From: Trogon surrucura
Taxonomy: Eukaryota > Chordata > Aves > Trogoniformes > Trogonidae
Length of the DNA stretch: 64,000 nucleotides
Assembly (NCBI GenBank): GCA_020746105.1
Contig: CM036617.1
Coordinates: forward strand, 144,378,518-144,442,517
Direction of reading: 5' to 3'
In this document: piece by piece, positions 51,011 through 63,488 of the stretch
Position numbering within the stretch: the first letter of the stretch is position 1
Layout of the letters: the number at the start of each line of letters is the position of its first letter
Program-made: the position numbers and the translations under genes
Notes under the pieces: generated by a model
What the model was told of the DNA's origin: nothing
Databases searched by the model: none
The model's input: only the letters and a program-made list of their open reading frames with translations

Positions 51011-51110
51011 AATCACAGGATCACGCAGTTTGGAAAGGACCTCTAAGATCATCTACTCCAACCATCAACCCAACATTACCATGACCACTAAACTATATCC
51101 TGAAGTGCCA
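51011..51110 (-). mobile_element. Short CR1 3'-end fragment
   Basis: AATCACAGGATCACGCAG, TTTGGAAAGGACCTC and TAAGATCATCTACTCCAACC match the start of the CR1 3' UTR on the minus strand, followed by the usual ACTAAACTATATCC block. Only about 100 bp is recognisable. Confidence 0.85.
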
Positions 51111-53635
51111 GTCTGACACTAGAAAGTGTTTCCATTGGTTCCATCTCTGAATGAGACCACTTGAGATGATCTTCTGAAATGTTGCTAAATGATTATTTTG
51201 GAGGGGGCTGAAAATGGAGATCACTTTGCCTTCCAAGAGTGACCTGCAAGGGGACTTTCCCAGTGAATTAACCTGCTTTCATGCACTCTGCAATGCTTTG
51301 TTTTGTCTTGTCTTGGGCCAGACTACACTGTGATGGCATAAGCACATGTTAGTATCTGACTCAAAAAGTCTTGTAAAGTGGAGAGACTTGAGTTTTCTTG
51401 TAGGTGTTTGGTTTTATTATTTTTTTGCTTTTAGTTTGGCATGAAAGAACAGCTCAGTAATTCATAAAGCACTGAGGATGTTCATTGTAGCCTACGTAAA
51501 TGGAAGTAATATTTAATTTTTCATTTTTCAGTGATGATGCAGAACATAATACTGCATGTACAGTTTACAAGGCTCCCACCACTAGCATTTGGACTCCATT
51601 TTAAACGTATAAATCATATGCTAAGTATAGTGCTTGTTTGCGTCTGTTAAATATTTCCTTCTCATTTGTTCTTATCAACATCCAGTAATGATATATACAT
51701 ATGTCATGCAAGACAGTAAATATGCAGAAGTTCCAGGGAAATGTTCATATCTCTGTTGATTAATGCATATAAGTCTGAAACTAGTATAAAAGCTAGAACA
51801 GTGATAACCTTTAGCATAGTCTGGAGGAACGAACATGGCAGATAAATGTGCTCCTATGGAAAGAGCAACAGCAAAACTTATATGCCACCCAGCCTCCATT
51901 TCAAGGACTCCAGACATTCATGTGCTCTAGTCCTGTTCATTCCCAGGTGTATTTTACTCAGTCTGGGAGGCAGGAAATTACATTTTCATGTTCTTCCAGC
52001 TGCAAGCTAAACCCGTGCTTGAAGGCTGTAGCAACAAATCCATTAAGTACAGGAATCTTCTGCCACTGTGCTCGTCAGTCATTTTAACTCCGTGCCACTA
52101 TTTTCCACAGTTGTACCGTGTGGATGAGGAGCCTGGCCTACATGATGCAGCTGTGATATTTAGCAGGTGAGTCTTTGCACAGTGCTGTTAGTACTAACAC
52201 AACCAAAGCATTAAGAATTAGAGAAGAATCTCAAGTGCATACCTGAGGATGAAGGTGAACATTAGAATAAGAGATCCTAAGGTGCAGAAAAGAACTTGTG
52301 CAGCAAACTTGTGTTACCTTTCCAGCCAAATCCTGTTACTAATATAACCTAAGATCTGTACTTATACCTGCACTTCCAAATGACTGTTTCATAAGGAAAA
52401 GAATAAAATACGAGCCAAGAAAACATGATAATTGGGATAGATATTTCCAGAAGCTGTTGAACACAGGAGACAGTTTGATATATGGGCCTTGTAACTGTCA
52501 CAGGGAGCTAAGGGCTTAACTCACTGGTGTCTATTTCCATTTGACCTGCTCAGAGGAATTCTGCATAGCCTCCAATAAGGCACACTGCTCTAGAAGGGCA
52601 TGGTTCTTTGATACTAGGACAAGCTTTGCATGGATGTTTCAGGCATCTCAAGTGGCTCTTGAGACATTCAGAAAAGTGAATTTGTCCCTGCCTGTCTATG
52701 AAAATTAACCCCAGTGAGATTGCAATGGGCAGCCTATATCTAATCTTCTTACTTTACACTTAGATGGCATAGGTGTATGTCATTGACAAGGTACTTAACA
52801 TGAGAGAAGTCAGTGTTTTCCAGATTCTGCCATGTAGATTTCCCTCACTGATGATGAGCTCAAATTGCAAGAACAGATTTCTGATATGTGACAGTGAAGC
52901 AAGATCACTATTACTTGGTTGAAGGATCAGGCAGACACGGGATGTCCTTTTAACACCTATGGATGCTGCAGCCCAGCAACAGATTGCTTAGAAAGCATGA
53001 AGAGGTTTCATCAGTGGAGGCCACTGAGAACAGGGTAGATAAACAGATATTCAGTTATAGGGAAGAGTCAATGAGCAAGAGAATGATGATCTCTTCCTGT
53101 CCATTTATGAGTCTATGCAATTTTCTTGACTGGATCTTTTTCTTTTTGAGAACTCTAGGGCTGCTGTAAGAGAGGAGAGAAGTGAGTCTCATGTGAGAAT
53201 GTGTTTGCAAATTTATGATTAATAGATGCCACAAATTGCACAGAGATACTGTGATATGTTTTTTCAAGTTATGCATAAATGTCTAGTTCTGAATTCATTG
53301 TCTTCACTGTGAAGCAAAAAATAACAGATCCTAAAAAACCCCTGTCAACCAAAATAATCAGTTTAAGTTTGCTGGGCCTTCTAAATCACAGAAAATGGAA
53401 ACAGCATCTTAAGCTGCATTAGGCTACAAGGTGTGTACTGATATGCCATGTTAATGACATAATACGTGCCTGTGTGTATCTGTTTATTGAACTGAGGCTA
53501 CTGAGACTGTGAAGGAATGCACCTGTCTTGCCCTTGCAGTTCTCAGACTTAGAATAAAGGTAAGTAGGAGGCAGGAAAGGATATGTCTATGATGTATACC
53601 ACTAAGGGGACACGGTACTTCAGTGTTCTCTGTCA

Positions 53636-53664
53636 AGGCGGGGCGGGGGGGGGGGGGGGGAGGA
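53636..53664 (+). repeat. G16 homopolymer in a G-rich tract
   Basis: Sixteen consecutive G residues (53645-53660) preceded by GGCGGGGC. Strong G-quadruplex potential on the plus strand and a likely site of sequencing or assembly length error. Confidence 0.9.
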
Positions 53665-56446
53665 AGTAGTTCCGAATTTGCATATTTATGCATCATTGTG
53701 TGAGAAATGCCCAAGATATGATACTGATTCTGTACCCACGCTGTGTGTGGGCAGAAATCCAGGTTTACCAGCCTGACAGAGAATCTGTCTGTCTTACTAA
53801 AATAGTTATTGAGATCTGGTAAACAAAATATGTGACGATAGTTTCAGAGCTTCCGTGAATAATTGTGTGCAACCGTGTGTAATTACAATTATCAAAAATG
53901 TCCTCTGTTTACATAACACCTCAGCAAATCTGCTGAATTCTCTGCAGCTTCTATACATACAGTGCCATGAAATGCAAACGCTTGCATTTTGCTTAACAGC
54001 CACTAACAAACACGCTGTGAAAGACTGGGTGTGGAGGAAGATAACAGCCAAGAAAATCATGGTTTTATAAGGAAGAGTGTAGAATCTTTTATATCTGCAT
54101 GAGATATGGTTATGTGGTTACATTGGAATAACAATGAAAGTCAAGTAAGGATCTCAAACAGATATCAGAATTAATGGTAAATTGAGTTAATCTTGCAGGA
54201 AACGTAAAACTAGTATGAACATTAACTACTTTTTAACAATAGTCACAGTTAACAATATTAACTGTAAGTATCCCATCCTTGCAGAAAACTAGCTAGACCT
54301 CTCAGAGAAGTCTAGCACATAGCAGGTGTTGAAAATGGAAATGCAATTTCCCATCTAGGCAGACATCCAATATTTATGAGCCAAGTCTGTGGAAATAACA
54401 AACTGCTGATAGGGAAAGAATAATTTATCGGAAAATCGGGTAAGTTTTCCACTTCAAGAAAAACTGTCATTCACCTTGTGTCTGATCATACTCCTTGCAG
54501 TGTCTGAATGTATTTTCTGGCCCTGAAGTAATCAAACAAGATACTAACACAAAGACACAAGTGTCCTTATGACTAGAGTTGATCACTGTTACTTAGTTAT
54601 CTGGCAGAGTCAAATGATGCATGGATGAGAAAAAGACAGGAAAAATCCACAGATACATGAGAAGGAAAACAGCCCACTGATCTGCAGCAGCACCTCTAAT
54701 ACTTCCTAGGCAGTATTTTGGGTCTTAATTAAATGCAGTCTAGTGTTGAACTTACATTCAGATTTGACAATGTCACAATCTTTTCAGATGTGCTTTGAAA
54801 TTTATACCATATTGCATGGAAATCTTTCATGATCAACAGATGCTGCTCTGAGATTTCTGGACCATAGGACTGTGACTCTTGCACTTTTGGACTGGAGTCA
54901 GAACCAGAACTGTGAAACTAGAATGGCTCTGGAGAACCAAGTCTTGAACACATCTCCTGCTCAGCCAAAATCTGAAGACATTTGGATTTGCTCTGCAGCT
55001 ATAAGGGGAAGAATTGATAATTGCCAGACAGAGGGATCTGTGGCTGTCAACACTCCAAACTCAAAAGTCAACTCCCATATTTGCTTGAGAATTTCCTGTC
55101 TCCTTCTGATAAGGCTCCCGTCTCGTTTTGGCAGACTACCTACATCGAACTGCCAAACTATGTATAACAAGCCATGTTTCATGGGTATTTGCACAAATTT
55201 GGAGATTGCTGGCACCACTACACATGGCCTGGGTATCACTGGATCAATGCAGAATATTAAGGCATGGAGAACTGAATGAATATGCTCAAAAAAGGAATAT
55301 ATTACATGGATTTCCCTTCTTCTTTCTCTCTGAAATTCACTCTGTTAGAAGACTAGTAAGGAGGATGGTCTTAGATTAAGCTCTTGGAATAATAGACCAT
55401 AAGTATGATCCCTGTAGTGGAAGTGCCTATCACTGGCTCTCTGTAAGGGGTGAGCTTTAGCCTTCTGAGAACTAGTTTTAAGTGGATTAAAACACTCCTG
55501 CCCGCACTCCAGTGTATTCATTATTCAGGCAGGCATGACAAATGACCTCCACTAAATGACTGCTTTTTTTGAGCTGGAACCCATCCCTGGACAGTTTGTT
55601 GTAAGCAATTGGTCAGTCACAGTAAGACAAACTGGAGCCTGTTTTGTCAGTCCTTTGCCCTCCCTTTCCTCTTCCGCGGGTTCCTTCCAGCTGCTGCCAG
55701 CAAAGACTCTGCATCCCCAGAGATGTGCCTAGGTTCTCCTTTTGTAGAAAGGCAACAGCTCTAACACATTTCTCTTTTGTGGTGTCTCTGAATTGATGGC
55801 CCTGCTCACTACATCCCTTGCTTTGGCTGTATATGTACTTCTTAAACATCAGGCTGTGCTGCTACATGCACCACTTATGTATAGAATGAGTTTGTCCCAT
55901 CCTCTCCAGCAGACACTCTACTTTCAAGAAGTCCCCATGCAGATACTTATTTTCATGAATTTGCAATAACTACTCTGCATTCAAAGTCCAAAATTCTTCA
56001 AAAGTGAATGAACTTGAAGGAATGATCATGGAAAAAGAGATGAAAAGGGTTGCTGGACACTGGCAAAACAGTTTTGATATGCTATTTTTTTCTGTTCAAC
56101 AAAAAATGTTTCTATCCTATCAAACTGTACTTGTTAATTTATGTATTTTTTTACTTTAAGTAGATGTATCACCTATAACCCAAAAGTACACAGATAAACC
56201 CAAGAAAGATCATATCAATTAGTCCACAAAAGTTAAATTTATAGAGCTTTAGAGATGGAAGCCAAAGAGTGTTTTGCCACTGATATATGAAAGATGGAGT
56301 CTGTTCCAAGTGAAATCATTCAAAAATTTTCTTTTTGGGTGAACAAATCAGCTTATACTCCAAGAGCTGAATATCTAACAAATTAATGGAAAGTATAAAC
56401 AAGAGAAATCAACATATCCCAAAGAATAAAAGAAACAAGAAAGAAA

Positions 56447-56504
56447 TGAATGAATGAATGAATGCATGAATGAATGAATGAATGAATGAATGAATGAACG
56501 AACG
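56447..56504 (+). repeat. (TGAA)n tetranucleotide microsatellite
   Basis: About fourteen TGAA units with one TGCA variant, ending in two ACGA variants. Confidence 0.95.
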
Positions 56505-56807
56505 CTGTGCTAGGTTTTAGTAGTGTGTTATTAATAAGAGCCAACGGAAGTATTAGAACATGCAGTACCTGGCTTCTAGCAATGCGTTACTAATTACAGC
56601 TCATTCAATCTTTCTTAAAGCAGTTATTCAAACTGCTTTGAATGTAATGCATTTGTGTGGATATGACATTGGCAGATGTATATGATATTGGCAAACCCCT
56701 GTGTGACAAATGCGCATGCTAAAATATTTGTAATGCAAGAGCTCAGTATGAAAATCAGTCTCCCAGTGAGCTGATACTAGTAGCATTTAGGAATTTAAAA
56801 ACACATG

Positions 56808-57180
56808 AACAAGAGATTGAGATTGAGGGAAGGCCTCATCACTCTCTACAACTACCTGAAGGGAGGTTGTAGAGAGGCGGGGGTTGGTTTGTTCTCCCTA
56901 GTGGAGAGTGATAGGATGAGGGGAAATGAAATTAAATTTCTCCAGGGGAGGTTCAGGTTAGATCTTAAGAAGAATTTCTTTACTGAAAGGGTTGTCAGCC
57001 GTTGGAACAGGCTACCCAGGGAGGTGGTTGAGTCACGGCCCCTGGAAGTGTTTAAGAGATGACTAGATGTTAAGTTAGGGGACATAGTTTAGTAAGTTGT
57101 CAGGGCTGGGACAAAGGCTGGACGTGATGATTTTCAAGGTCCCTTCCAGCTGAAACTATTCTATGATTCTATGATGATTC
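56808..57180 (+). mobile_element. CR1 3' fragment with octamer tail
   Basis: The only clearly plus-strand CR1 copy seen. The frame ending at 57062 encodes the ORF2 C-terminus ([32 protein letters not shown]), followed by the 3' UTR. It ends in two perfect ATTCTATG octamers (57158-57173) plus a partial third. The intact tail and readable frame suggest a comparatively young copy. Confidence 0.95.
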
Positions 57181-57970
57181 AGTTCTTTTTAAGGAATCCA
57201 GGGCTGCTTCTGTGGTGAATACTAACTGCCTATCAATTGATATCTTCACACCATGACTTAAAGACACCCACTCACTTACATGGGAAACTTAGCTGGCATT
57301 TGTTTGACAGACAAAGTCCTATGACAAGATCTCACACTGTAATATAATACAACATTCTGCCTCTCAGGTGGTACCTTTTCTTTGGGATACATAAAACTGG
57401 CAAAAAATGCATGTCCATGCCCAGTGAGAAGAGCTGCATTTTTCAGACGCACATCCTTCTATGGTCATGCAGGAATGGTGAGCAGGGCCATCATTTCAGA
57501 GAGGCCCCAAAAGGCCCCAAAGGAATCTACCAACTTAAAGCTGTGTGCTACTGCAAGTTCATACTTGTTGTGGGGGAAAGAGCCTGAAAAGTCTGGTCCC
57601 AGTTTTCTCCAATAGAATGATGATGAACTCTCAGGGACTCCTGGTCCCTCTGAAACAGCTATGCTGATTGAGAGGTCAAACATACACATTTCTCTTCCAG
57701 TACTAGACTCAGAACAATATCCAGCACCTTTATAAACCTTTAGATTTGCTGGATTTGTAAAGGCACTAAGTAAGACAACCGTATGAACTGGGCTGTCAGC
57801 ACTGAAGCTTTTGGTTTGGGCTGTGAATAAGTGCTTCCAGTACTATGATGTACAGTAAATAAAGTTAAAGAGGAGAATATGTTGATCTTTTTTTGTGAAC
57901 CAGAGGATAAAGCCATCTTTGAATTATTTTGGGGCAAATAACCATAAGAAAACAAAAAGGAATTAAGATA

Positions 57971-59310
57971 ATAGAATCATAGAATCAGAGAACAGTTCAG
58001 GTTGGAAAAGACCCTTGGAATCATCGAGTCCAACCATTAACCCTACACTACAAGTTCACCCCTAAACCATGTCACCCAACACCACACCTAAGTGACACTT
58101 AAACACATCCAGGGATGGTGACTCAATCACCTCCCTAGGCAGTTTGCTCCAGTGTCTGGCCACCCTTTATGTGAAGAATTTTTTCCTAATGTCCAGCCTA
58201 AACCTACCCTGTTGCAACCTGAAACCGTTCCCCTTGGTTCTGTCCCTAATTACATGTGAGAAAAGACCAGCACCAACCTCTCTACAATGTTCTTTCAAGT
58301 AATTGTAGAATATGATGAGGTCCCCCCTCAGCTTCCTCTTCCTTAAACTGAACAGTCCCAGCTCCCTCAATTGCTCCTCTTAAGGTCTATTCTCCAGGTC
58401 CTTCACCAGCTTTGTTGCCCTCTTCTGCACTCGTTCCAACACCTCGATATCTCTCCTATACTGAGGTGCCCAAAACTGAACACAATACTCAAGGTGCGGC
58501 CTCACCAGTGCTGAGTACAGGGGGACAATCACCTCCCTACTTCTGTTGGTCACAAAATTTCTACTACAAGCCAGGATGCTGTTGGCTTTCTTGGCCACCT
58601 GGGCACACTGCTGGCTCATATTCAGCCAGCTGTCGATTAGAACGCCCAGGTCCTTTTCTGCCAGACAGCCTTCCAGCCACCCTTCCCCAAGCCTGTAGCG
58701 TTGCATGGGGTTGCCGTGACCAAAATGCACGACCCTACACTTGGCTCTGTTGAAATGCCTGCAGTTGGCCTGGGCCCATCATTCCAGTCTGTCCAGGTCC
58801 CTCTGTAGAGCCTTTCTACCCTCCAGCAGATCAACACTCCCTCCCAGCTTGGTGTCATCTGCAAACTTGCTGAGGATGCACTCAATCCCCTCATCAAGAT
58901 CATCGATGAAGATGTTAAACAGGAGTAGCCCCAGCACCGAGCCCTGAGGGACACCACTCGTGACTTGCCACCAACTGGATTTAACTCCATTGACCACAAC
59001 TCTTTGGGCCCAGCCATCCAGCCAATGTTTCACCCCGCAGAGTATGTGCCCATCCAAGCCATGGGCAGCCAACTTAGCCATAAGGATGTTGTGGGGGACA
59101 GTGTCAAAGGCCTTACTTAAGTCCATGTACACTACATCGACAGCCTTTCCCTCATCCACTAAGCAGGTCACCTTGTTATAGAATGAGATTAGATTTGTCA
59201 AGCAGGATGTGCCCTTCATGAATCCGTACTGACTGGGCCCCATCACCTTGTTAGCCTTAAAATGCAAGATCTGACAGCTTTTCCAGAATTTCCCAACGTA
59301 AAACATCTGG
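57971..59310 (-). mobile_element. CR1 retrotransposon, about 1.3 kb, with degraded reverse-transcriptase ORF
   Basis: Longest CR1 copy in the window. It starts at the low end with CATAGAAT octamer tails. The minus-strand frame at 58779-59306 encodes part of the reverse transcriptase: motif A MDLSKAFD (residues 61-68), motif [10 protein letters not shown] (117-125) and motif C FADD (148-151). The downstream ORF2 sequence continues in other frames (58637-59017, 58380-58730, 58167-58370), so there are frameshifts. The endonuclease and N-terminal RT regions are absent through 5' truncation, which is usual for CR1. Inactive. Confidence 0.95.
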
Positions 59311-60075
59311 ACTGACTCCGAGTTCCTACTAAATAATTGTTAAAAGTTACCTTTGATTACAAAATAAACACAAAAATATGCAGTGGAACAGAAATACTCT
59401 TTAGCAATATATGTATGCTTTATCTTGCAACTCCCCTATGCAGTCCCACTGTGCTCTTTTATACTGTTTATTAAGGGAAAAGATTTTGTATGATCACATT
59501 GCCTGCTAATCCCTCCCAGTTTGCAAGTTTGTTGTGACCAAATCTACCAGAGGTGCAAAATTCTCGAAAATGCTGAGTTCCTACAGGTTTTGTGGTAGCT
59601 GGTGGAAGAGGACACTGGGGTTAGTTATCGTCTCAAAAGAGCAAAATGTTGCAAGCTTAGTAGCTTTTAGGCTGTGCATTAGCACAGGCAGCGCTCTTGA
59701 ACAGCTAAAGCACAAACCGACTCCTGCCAAGCTAGTAGTCAGAGAACACGGAAAAGAGATAAAACACTGTGTAGGTGCTTGCAGGCCAGGGAGGTGAGAG
59801 CAGGAGAGTAGGAGGAAGCTGAGGTATTGCAGAATGTAAGGGAGCAAAGCTCAGGGAAAGAGTACAGGCACAGGACACAAGTTCGTAGGAAACCAGGCTT
59901 CATTCATGTAACTGCCAACAACCAGCTTGTTTTGGTTTAGTTGTTACTTGGGAAATGATTTAGGTTAAACTCAAAACCAGACACTCTTATACTAGAATCA
60001 GATTATGTGCACATGGATATGCTGGTAAATTCATAGCTTGCTTTAAATCCATGCTTTAGGCTTTACAATAAAGTG

Positions 60076-60115
60076 GGGGGTTTTGTGGGTTTTTTTTTTC
60101 TTTTTTTTTTTTTTC
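60076..60115 (+). repeat. G-run then T-rich tract
   Basis: GGGGGG, then TTTTGTGGG and two long T runs separated by a single C. Confidence 0.85.
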
Positions 60116-61046
60116 ATGAACAAGAACTTTGACTCTATGGGAATTAGATAGTGCCAAGAAAAAGTCTGAAGAAAAATTGACACAGTCTTGATAAATTATT
60201 CTATTTCTGTAGTGAAGACATAACCATTATCCTAAATTTGTATGAATGATGACATCTAGGAGGGAACATAGCAAGGGTCAGAGTTACTAAAAGCCTTTCA
60301 TGAAATGAGAAGGCAAGTAAACAAAACAGTTAAATCATCATCTGATGAAGTTCTACATGTCCTCTGTTTTGAAAGCTGTTGAATAACATCAAGGTCATCT
60401 ATTCAGCATACAGATTTAAATATAATTTAATTCAGGACAGCTGGAAGTATCAAGCCTATGCTCCTGAGAGGTGTCTTTCCCTATGATTGGTTATAATCAT
60501 TTTGCAAAGGGTGTTTCTTTTTTTTATCAGTGAGACACAGTCTAAATTTTGCATCTTGCTTTCTTGATGTCAAATTCCACTTCTCTAATAGATATTGTAG
60601 TGGGACACTGATTTTAAAACATAGCAGGGCTCTTTTCTTTCTAGATGAGAAGTTATCTACACGCATAAAATGTTTCACCTGATTGCATTCTTAGAAGAGA
60701 TATGAAATTAGAGATATATATCAAGTGTTGAAACAGTTGAGAAGCAAGGATGGGAGAATGAAAAGGAACTAGATGTGTAAAAAAAAACCGATTGTAATCA
60801 CCATTACAAGTGCAAGAAGTACTCTCTTTAAAATTTGGTTCTGCCAGGAGGTAAAGGCAGTTATAAATGAGTTAAAGAAAAACTCATAATTGGGAACACG
60901 CATTCAGTTGGAGAGGAATTGTGAAGGGAGTTTCTTACATTCATTCTTAGAACTTTACTCTTAGGATTGCTGATACAAATTATGATGTCTTATCAATGTG
61001 TTGTTGATATGAAGCATCAATCTCACAACAATGTTCACAGCTTTTC

Positions 61047-61088
61047 TCTCTCTTTCAAAAAAAAAAAAGAAGAAAAAGAAAAAAAAGA
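61047..61088 (+). repeat. TC-rich then A-rich low-complexity tract
   Basis: CTCTCTCTTTC followed by A12 and AAGAA-type purine sequence. Confidence 0.8.
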
Positions 61089-62239
61089 ATTGATATAATC
61101 TTATTGTTAACTGTTTCAGCTTTAACTGAAAGCAACCTTTAAGGGTTGAAACTGGCAGATATTTTGTTTGTCTTTACAGTGAAATAACACCAGTGATTCT
61201 TGAGACAGTTAAATATCTCAGAAAGAAGCTGATTTTCTTGAAAAGTACAAAAGATCCCTTACATAGGGGAGAGCAGAAGTGACTCTAGCAGTGCCAACAG
61301 TGAGGGAAACATAATTTAGACCGATCATTGCTGTTTTCACCACTAGACTGTCTCCACATGTTTTAAATATAGTGAGATAACATAGTGATGATATACTGGC
61401 TTATGTCAGTATCATCTACAGTATAATCTTCAATGCAAGAGCAAAAAGAGAGGGGAATTTTCTATGCCCCCTATGTTTTATGCCCTTCATCACCAAAGAA
61501 AATAGCACAGATGGCATATACAGGAGATTCTTTTATGAATCTGACTGAGAACCTTATTGACTCTTCTCCACAACAAATATACTATTTGCAGCGATACAAC
61601 CACACTGTATGGCAGTCATGTGGTGTGGGTTCGCCTATGTCTCTCAGATGAATTTGTGGATTAATACAGACTGAAAACCATGCACTAAGGGTTAAGACTT
61701 GGTAGCCAGGTGCCATCAGCTATACTAGAAATGGAACTGGCTGATAAAATTCTCATTGTGCTTTTGTAAAACATGATTTCTCTACCATTTATGTTCTCCA
61801 TCCAGTATTTATGATTTTTCTTATTTTCACCATTAAACCTTAAATGCTATCAGTAAAAATTTCACTCCATGTGATTTGCATCAAATGAGATACTTCTTTT
61901 AGATTTTCTTAACAAACTCAACACATTTTGTTTTCCTAAACTCAATAGAAAATTACACAACAATTCTCTATGTAGAATGTTCTGTTGTAGCTGGTTTATT
62001 CACAGACGTGGCTCTTCCTTTTGGCTGAGCCCCATAAGGATAACATCCCCAGCAACAGGTTTGTTAACAACTCTGAGATCAAACTGTGGTGGTGAATCAT
62101 GACTGTAGGCTTATGTGGTGCACTTCTGGAAATGTAGTTTGGAAGTCTAATACTGCCATTCTTTTTCTGTGCCTCTAAACAATTTTTAAAAACCTTAATT
62201 TTAACCACTAAGAGAAAATTTCAATTTCTGTCTTTCACG

Positions 62240-62520
62240 AAATCATGTAATAGTTTGGGTTGGAAAAGACCTTTAAGATCATTGAGTCCAGCCATCAATC
62301 TAGTCCTACAAAGTCAGCCGCTAAACCACGTCCCTAAGCTTGTCTTTTAAACACTTGTCTTTTAAACACCGCCAGGGATGGCGACTCAGCATTTCCCTGG
62401 GCAGTCTATTCCAGTGCCTGACAACCTGTTCAGTGAAGGAGTTCCTCCTAATATTCAACCTAAACCCTCCTTGGAGCAACTTGAGGCCACTTCCTCTCAT
62501 TGTATCACCAGTTTTCTGAG
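62240..62520 (-). mobile_element. CR1 3'-end fragment with a 15-bp internal duplication
   Basis: AAATCATGTAATAG tail remnant, GGGTTGGAAAAGACCTTTAA and TCATTGAGTCCAGCCATCAA define the CR1 3' UTR on the minus strand. The ORF2 end reads RHWNRLPREM. The 15-bp unit CTTGTCTTTTAAACA occurs twice in tandem (62339-62353, 62354-62368), giving the duplicated residues CLKDK-CLKDK. Confidence 0.92.
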
Positions 62521-63098
62521 AGAAAGATGCAAATATACTTTTTCCTTTAATTTCTTTTTTTCTATCTGAGTTCTGTCTAACCATCGACAAAGCACAGGGC
62601 GCTGCAGAAGAAGAAGAATGAGAAAAAGAAGAGTATATAGAGTATCAAGAGCAGAAGGAAAATTATGAGAAAATAGAGATGCCAAAGGCCCTCAAAGAGC
62701 CTAACCTTTCCTGAAGTTAAGCAGAAGAGATTCAAACAACAGTTTGTCTTCTCATAGAGATAAGAAATATTGTTGAAATATAAGATGAGCAACAATAATT
62801 AAGTTTTTTATGTCTTTGGGGCTTGGTCAGAGGTCCTAGATTTGCTTCATACCATGTCATTAAGAGAGGACAAGCAAGGCATTTACCAAACTGTTGTAAA
62901 GAAATTTTGAAAGTTATCACCATCACATAAAGAAAGAAAATGGGCAGAAAATTTTTTTACACAACAAAGTTGAGATTTTTTTTCAATCAAACAAGCAATT
63001 TCGGAGGAGCTTGTCGACCCTGTGTGCTCAATGGTGATGGGTCAGAAAGGCATCAAACTGAGAAAAAGTATGTTACAGATTCCTTGTATATGTTTACC

Positions 63099-63121
63099 AA
63101 AAAAAAAAAAAAAGGGGGGGG
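63099..63121 (+). repeat. A15-G8 double homopolymer
   Basis: Fifteen A residues followed directly by eight G residues. Likely unstable and error-prone in sequencing. Confidence 0.9.
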
Positions 63122-63456
63122 ATATGAAAAGTTGCTAGGTTACATAGCAGAATCAAAACAAATTGTATGTTTTGGAGGGAAAGAGAGAGAAGGCCACAGG
63201 TGACTGGGTTACCACACCACAAACCCAGAGGAACATGCAGACATAGGAGAAAATTGAGGACTAAAAGCAAAAATTCACAAAAGGCAATCAGAGCCAACTT
63301 GTAAAAGAAGCATAAAGGATTGAATTATGCATGGAAAAAAAAGTACCAATTTATGCATCTCCAGCTTTTGGAAATAATTGTTTTGGAACTAAGAACCAAA
63401 ATTGTTTTGCAAAACATGACAAACCAGGGATAGGGGTAATTACCAAGAACACCAGT

Positions 63457-63488
63457 GTATATGCATGTATATGCATGTATATGCATGT
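63457..63488 (+). repeat. 10-bp tandem repeat of TATATGCATG, three copies
   Basis: Three units of an alternating purine/pyrimidine decamer, period 10 (one helical turn). Candidate for Z-DNA or cruciform structure. Each unit contains the self-complementary ATGCAT. Confidence 0.9.

Larger units (their letters stand above)
40009..56807. other. Gene-poor region, no gene recognised
   Basis: Contains one MIR-like and two CR1 fragments, a G16 tract and a TGAA microsatellite. A plus frame at 54872-55279 and a minus frame at 54961-55239 overlap on opposite strands with no recognisable domain. Candidate conserved non-coding stretches at about 48.84-49.08 and 49.69-50.06 kb. Confidence 0.6.
59311..62239. 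other. Non-coding DNA between CR1 copies
   Basis: AT-rich, with low-complexity tracts at 60.1 and 61.05 kb. No frame has a recognisable domain. Confidence 0.65.

Noticed and set aside
54872..55279. Overlapping 135-codon plus and 92-codon minus frames
   Set aside because: No recognisable domain on either strand. Could be an unidentified decayed repeat, but nothing supports a gene.
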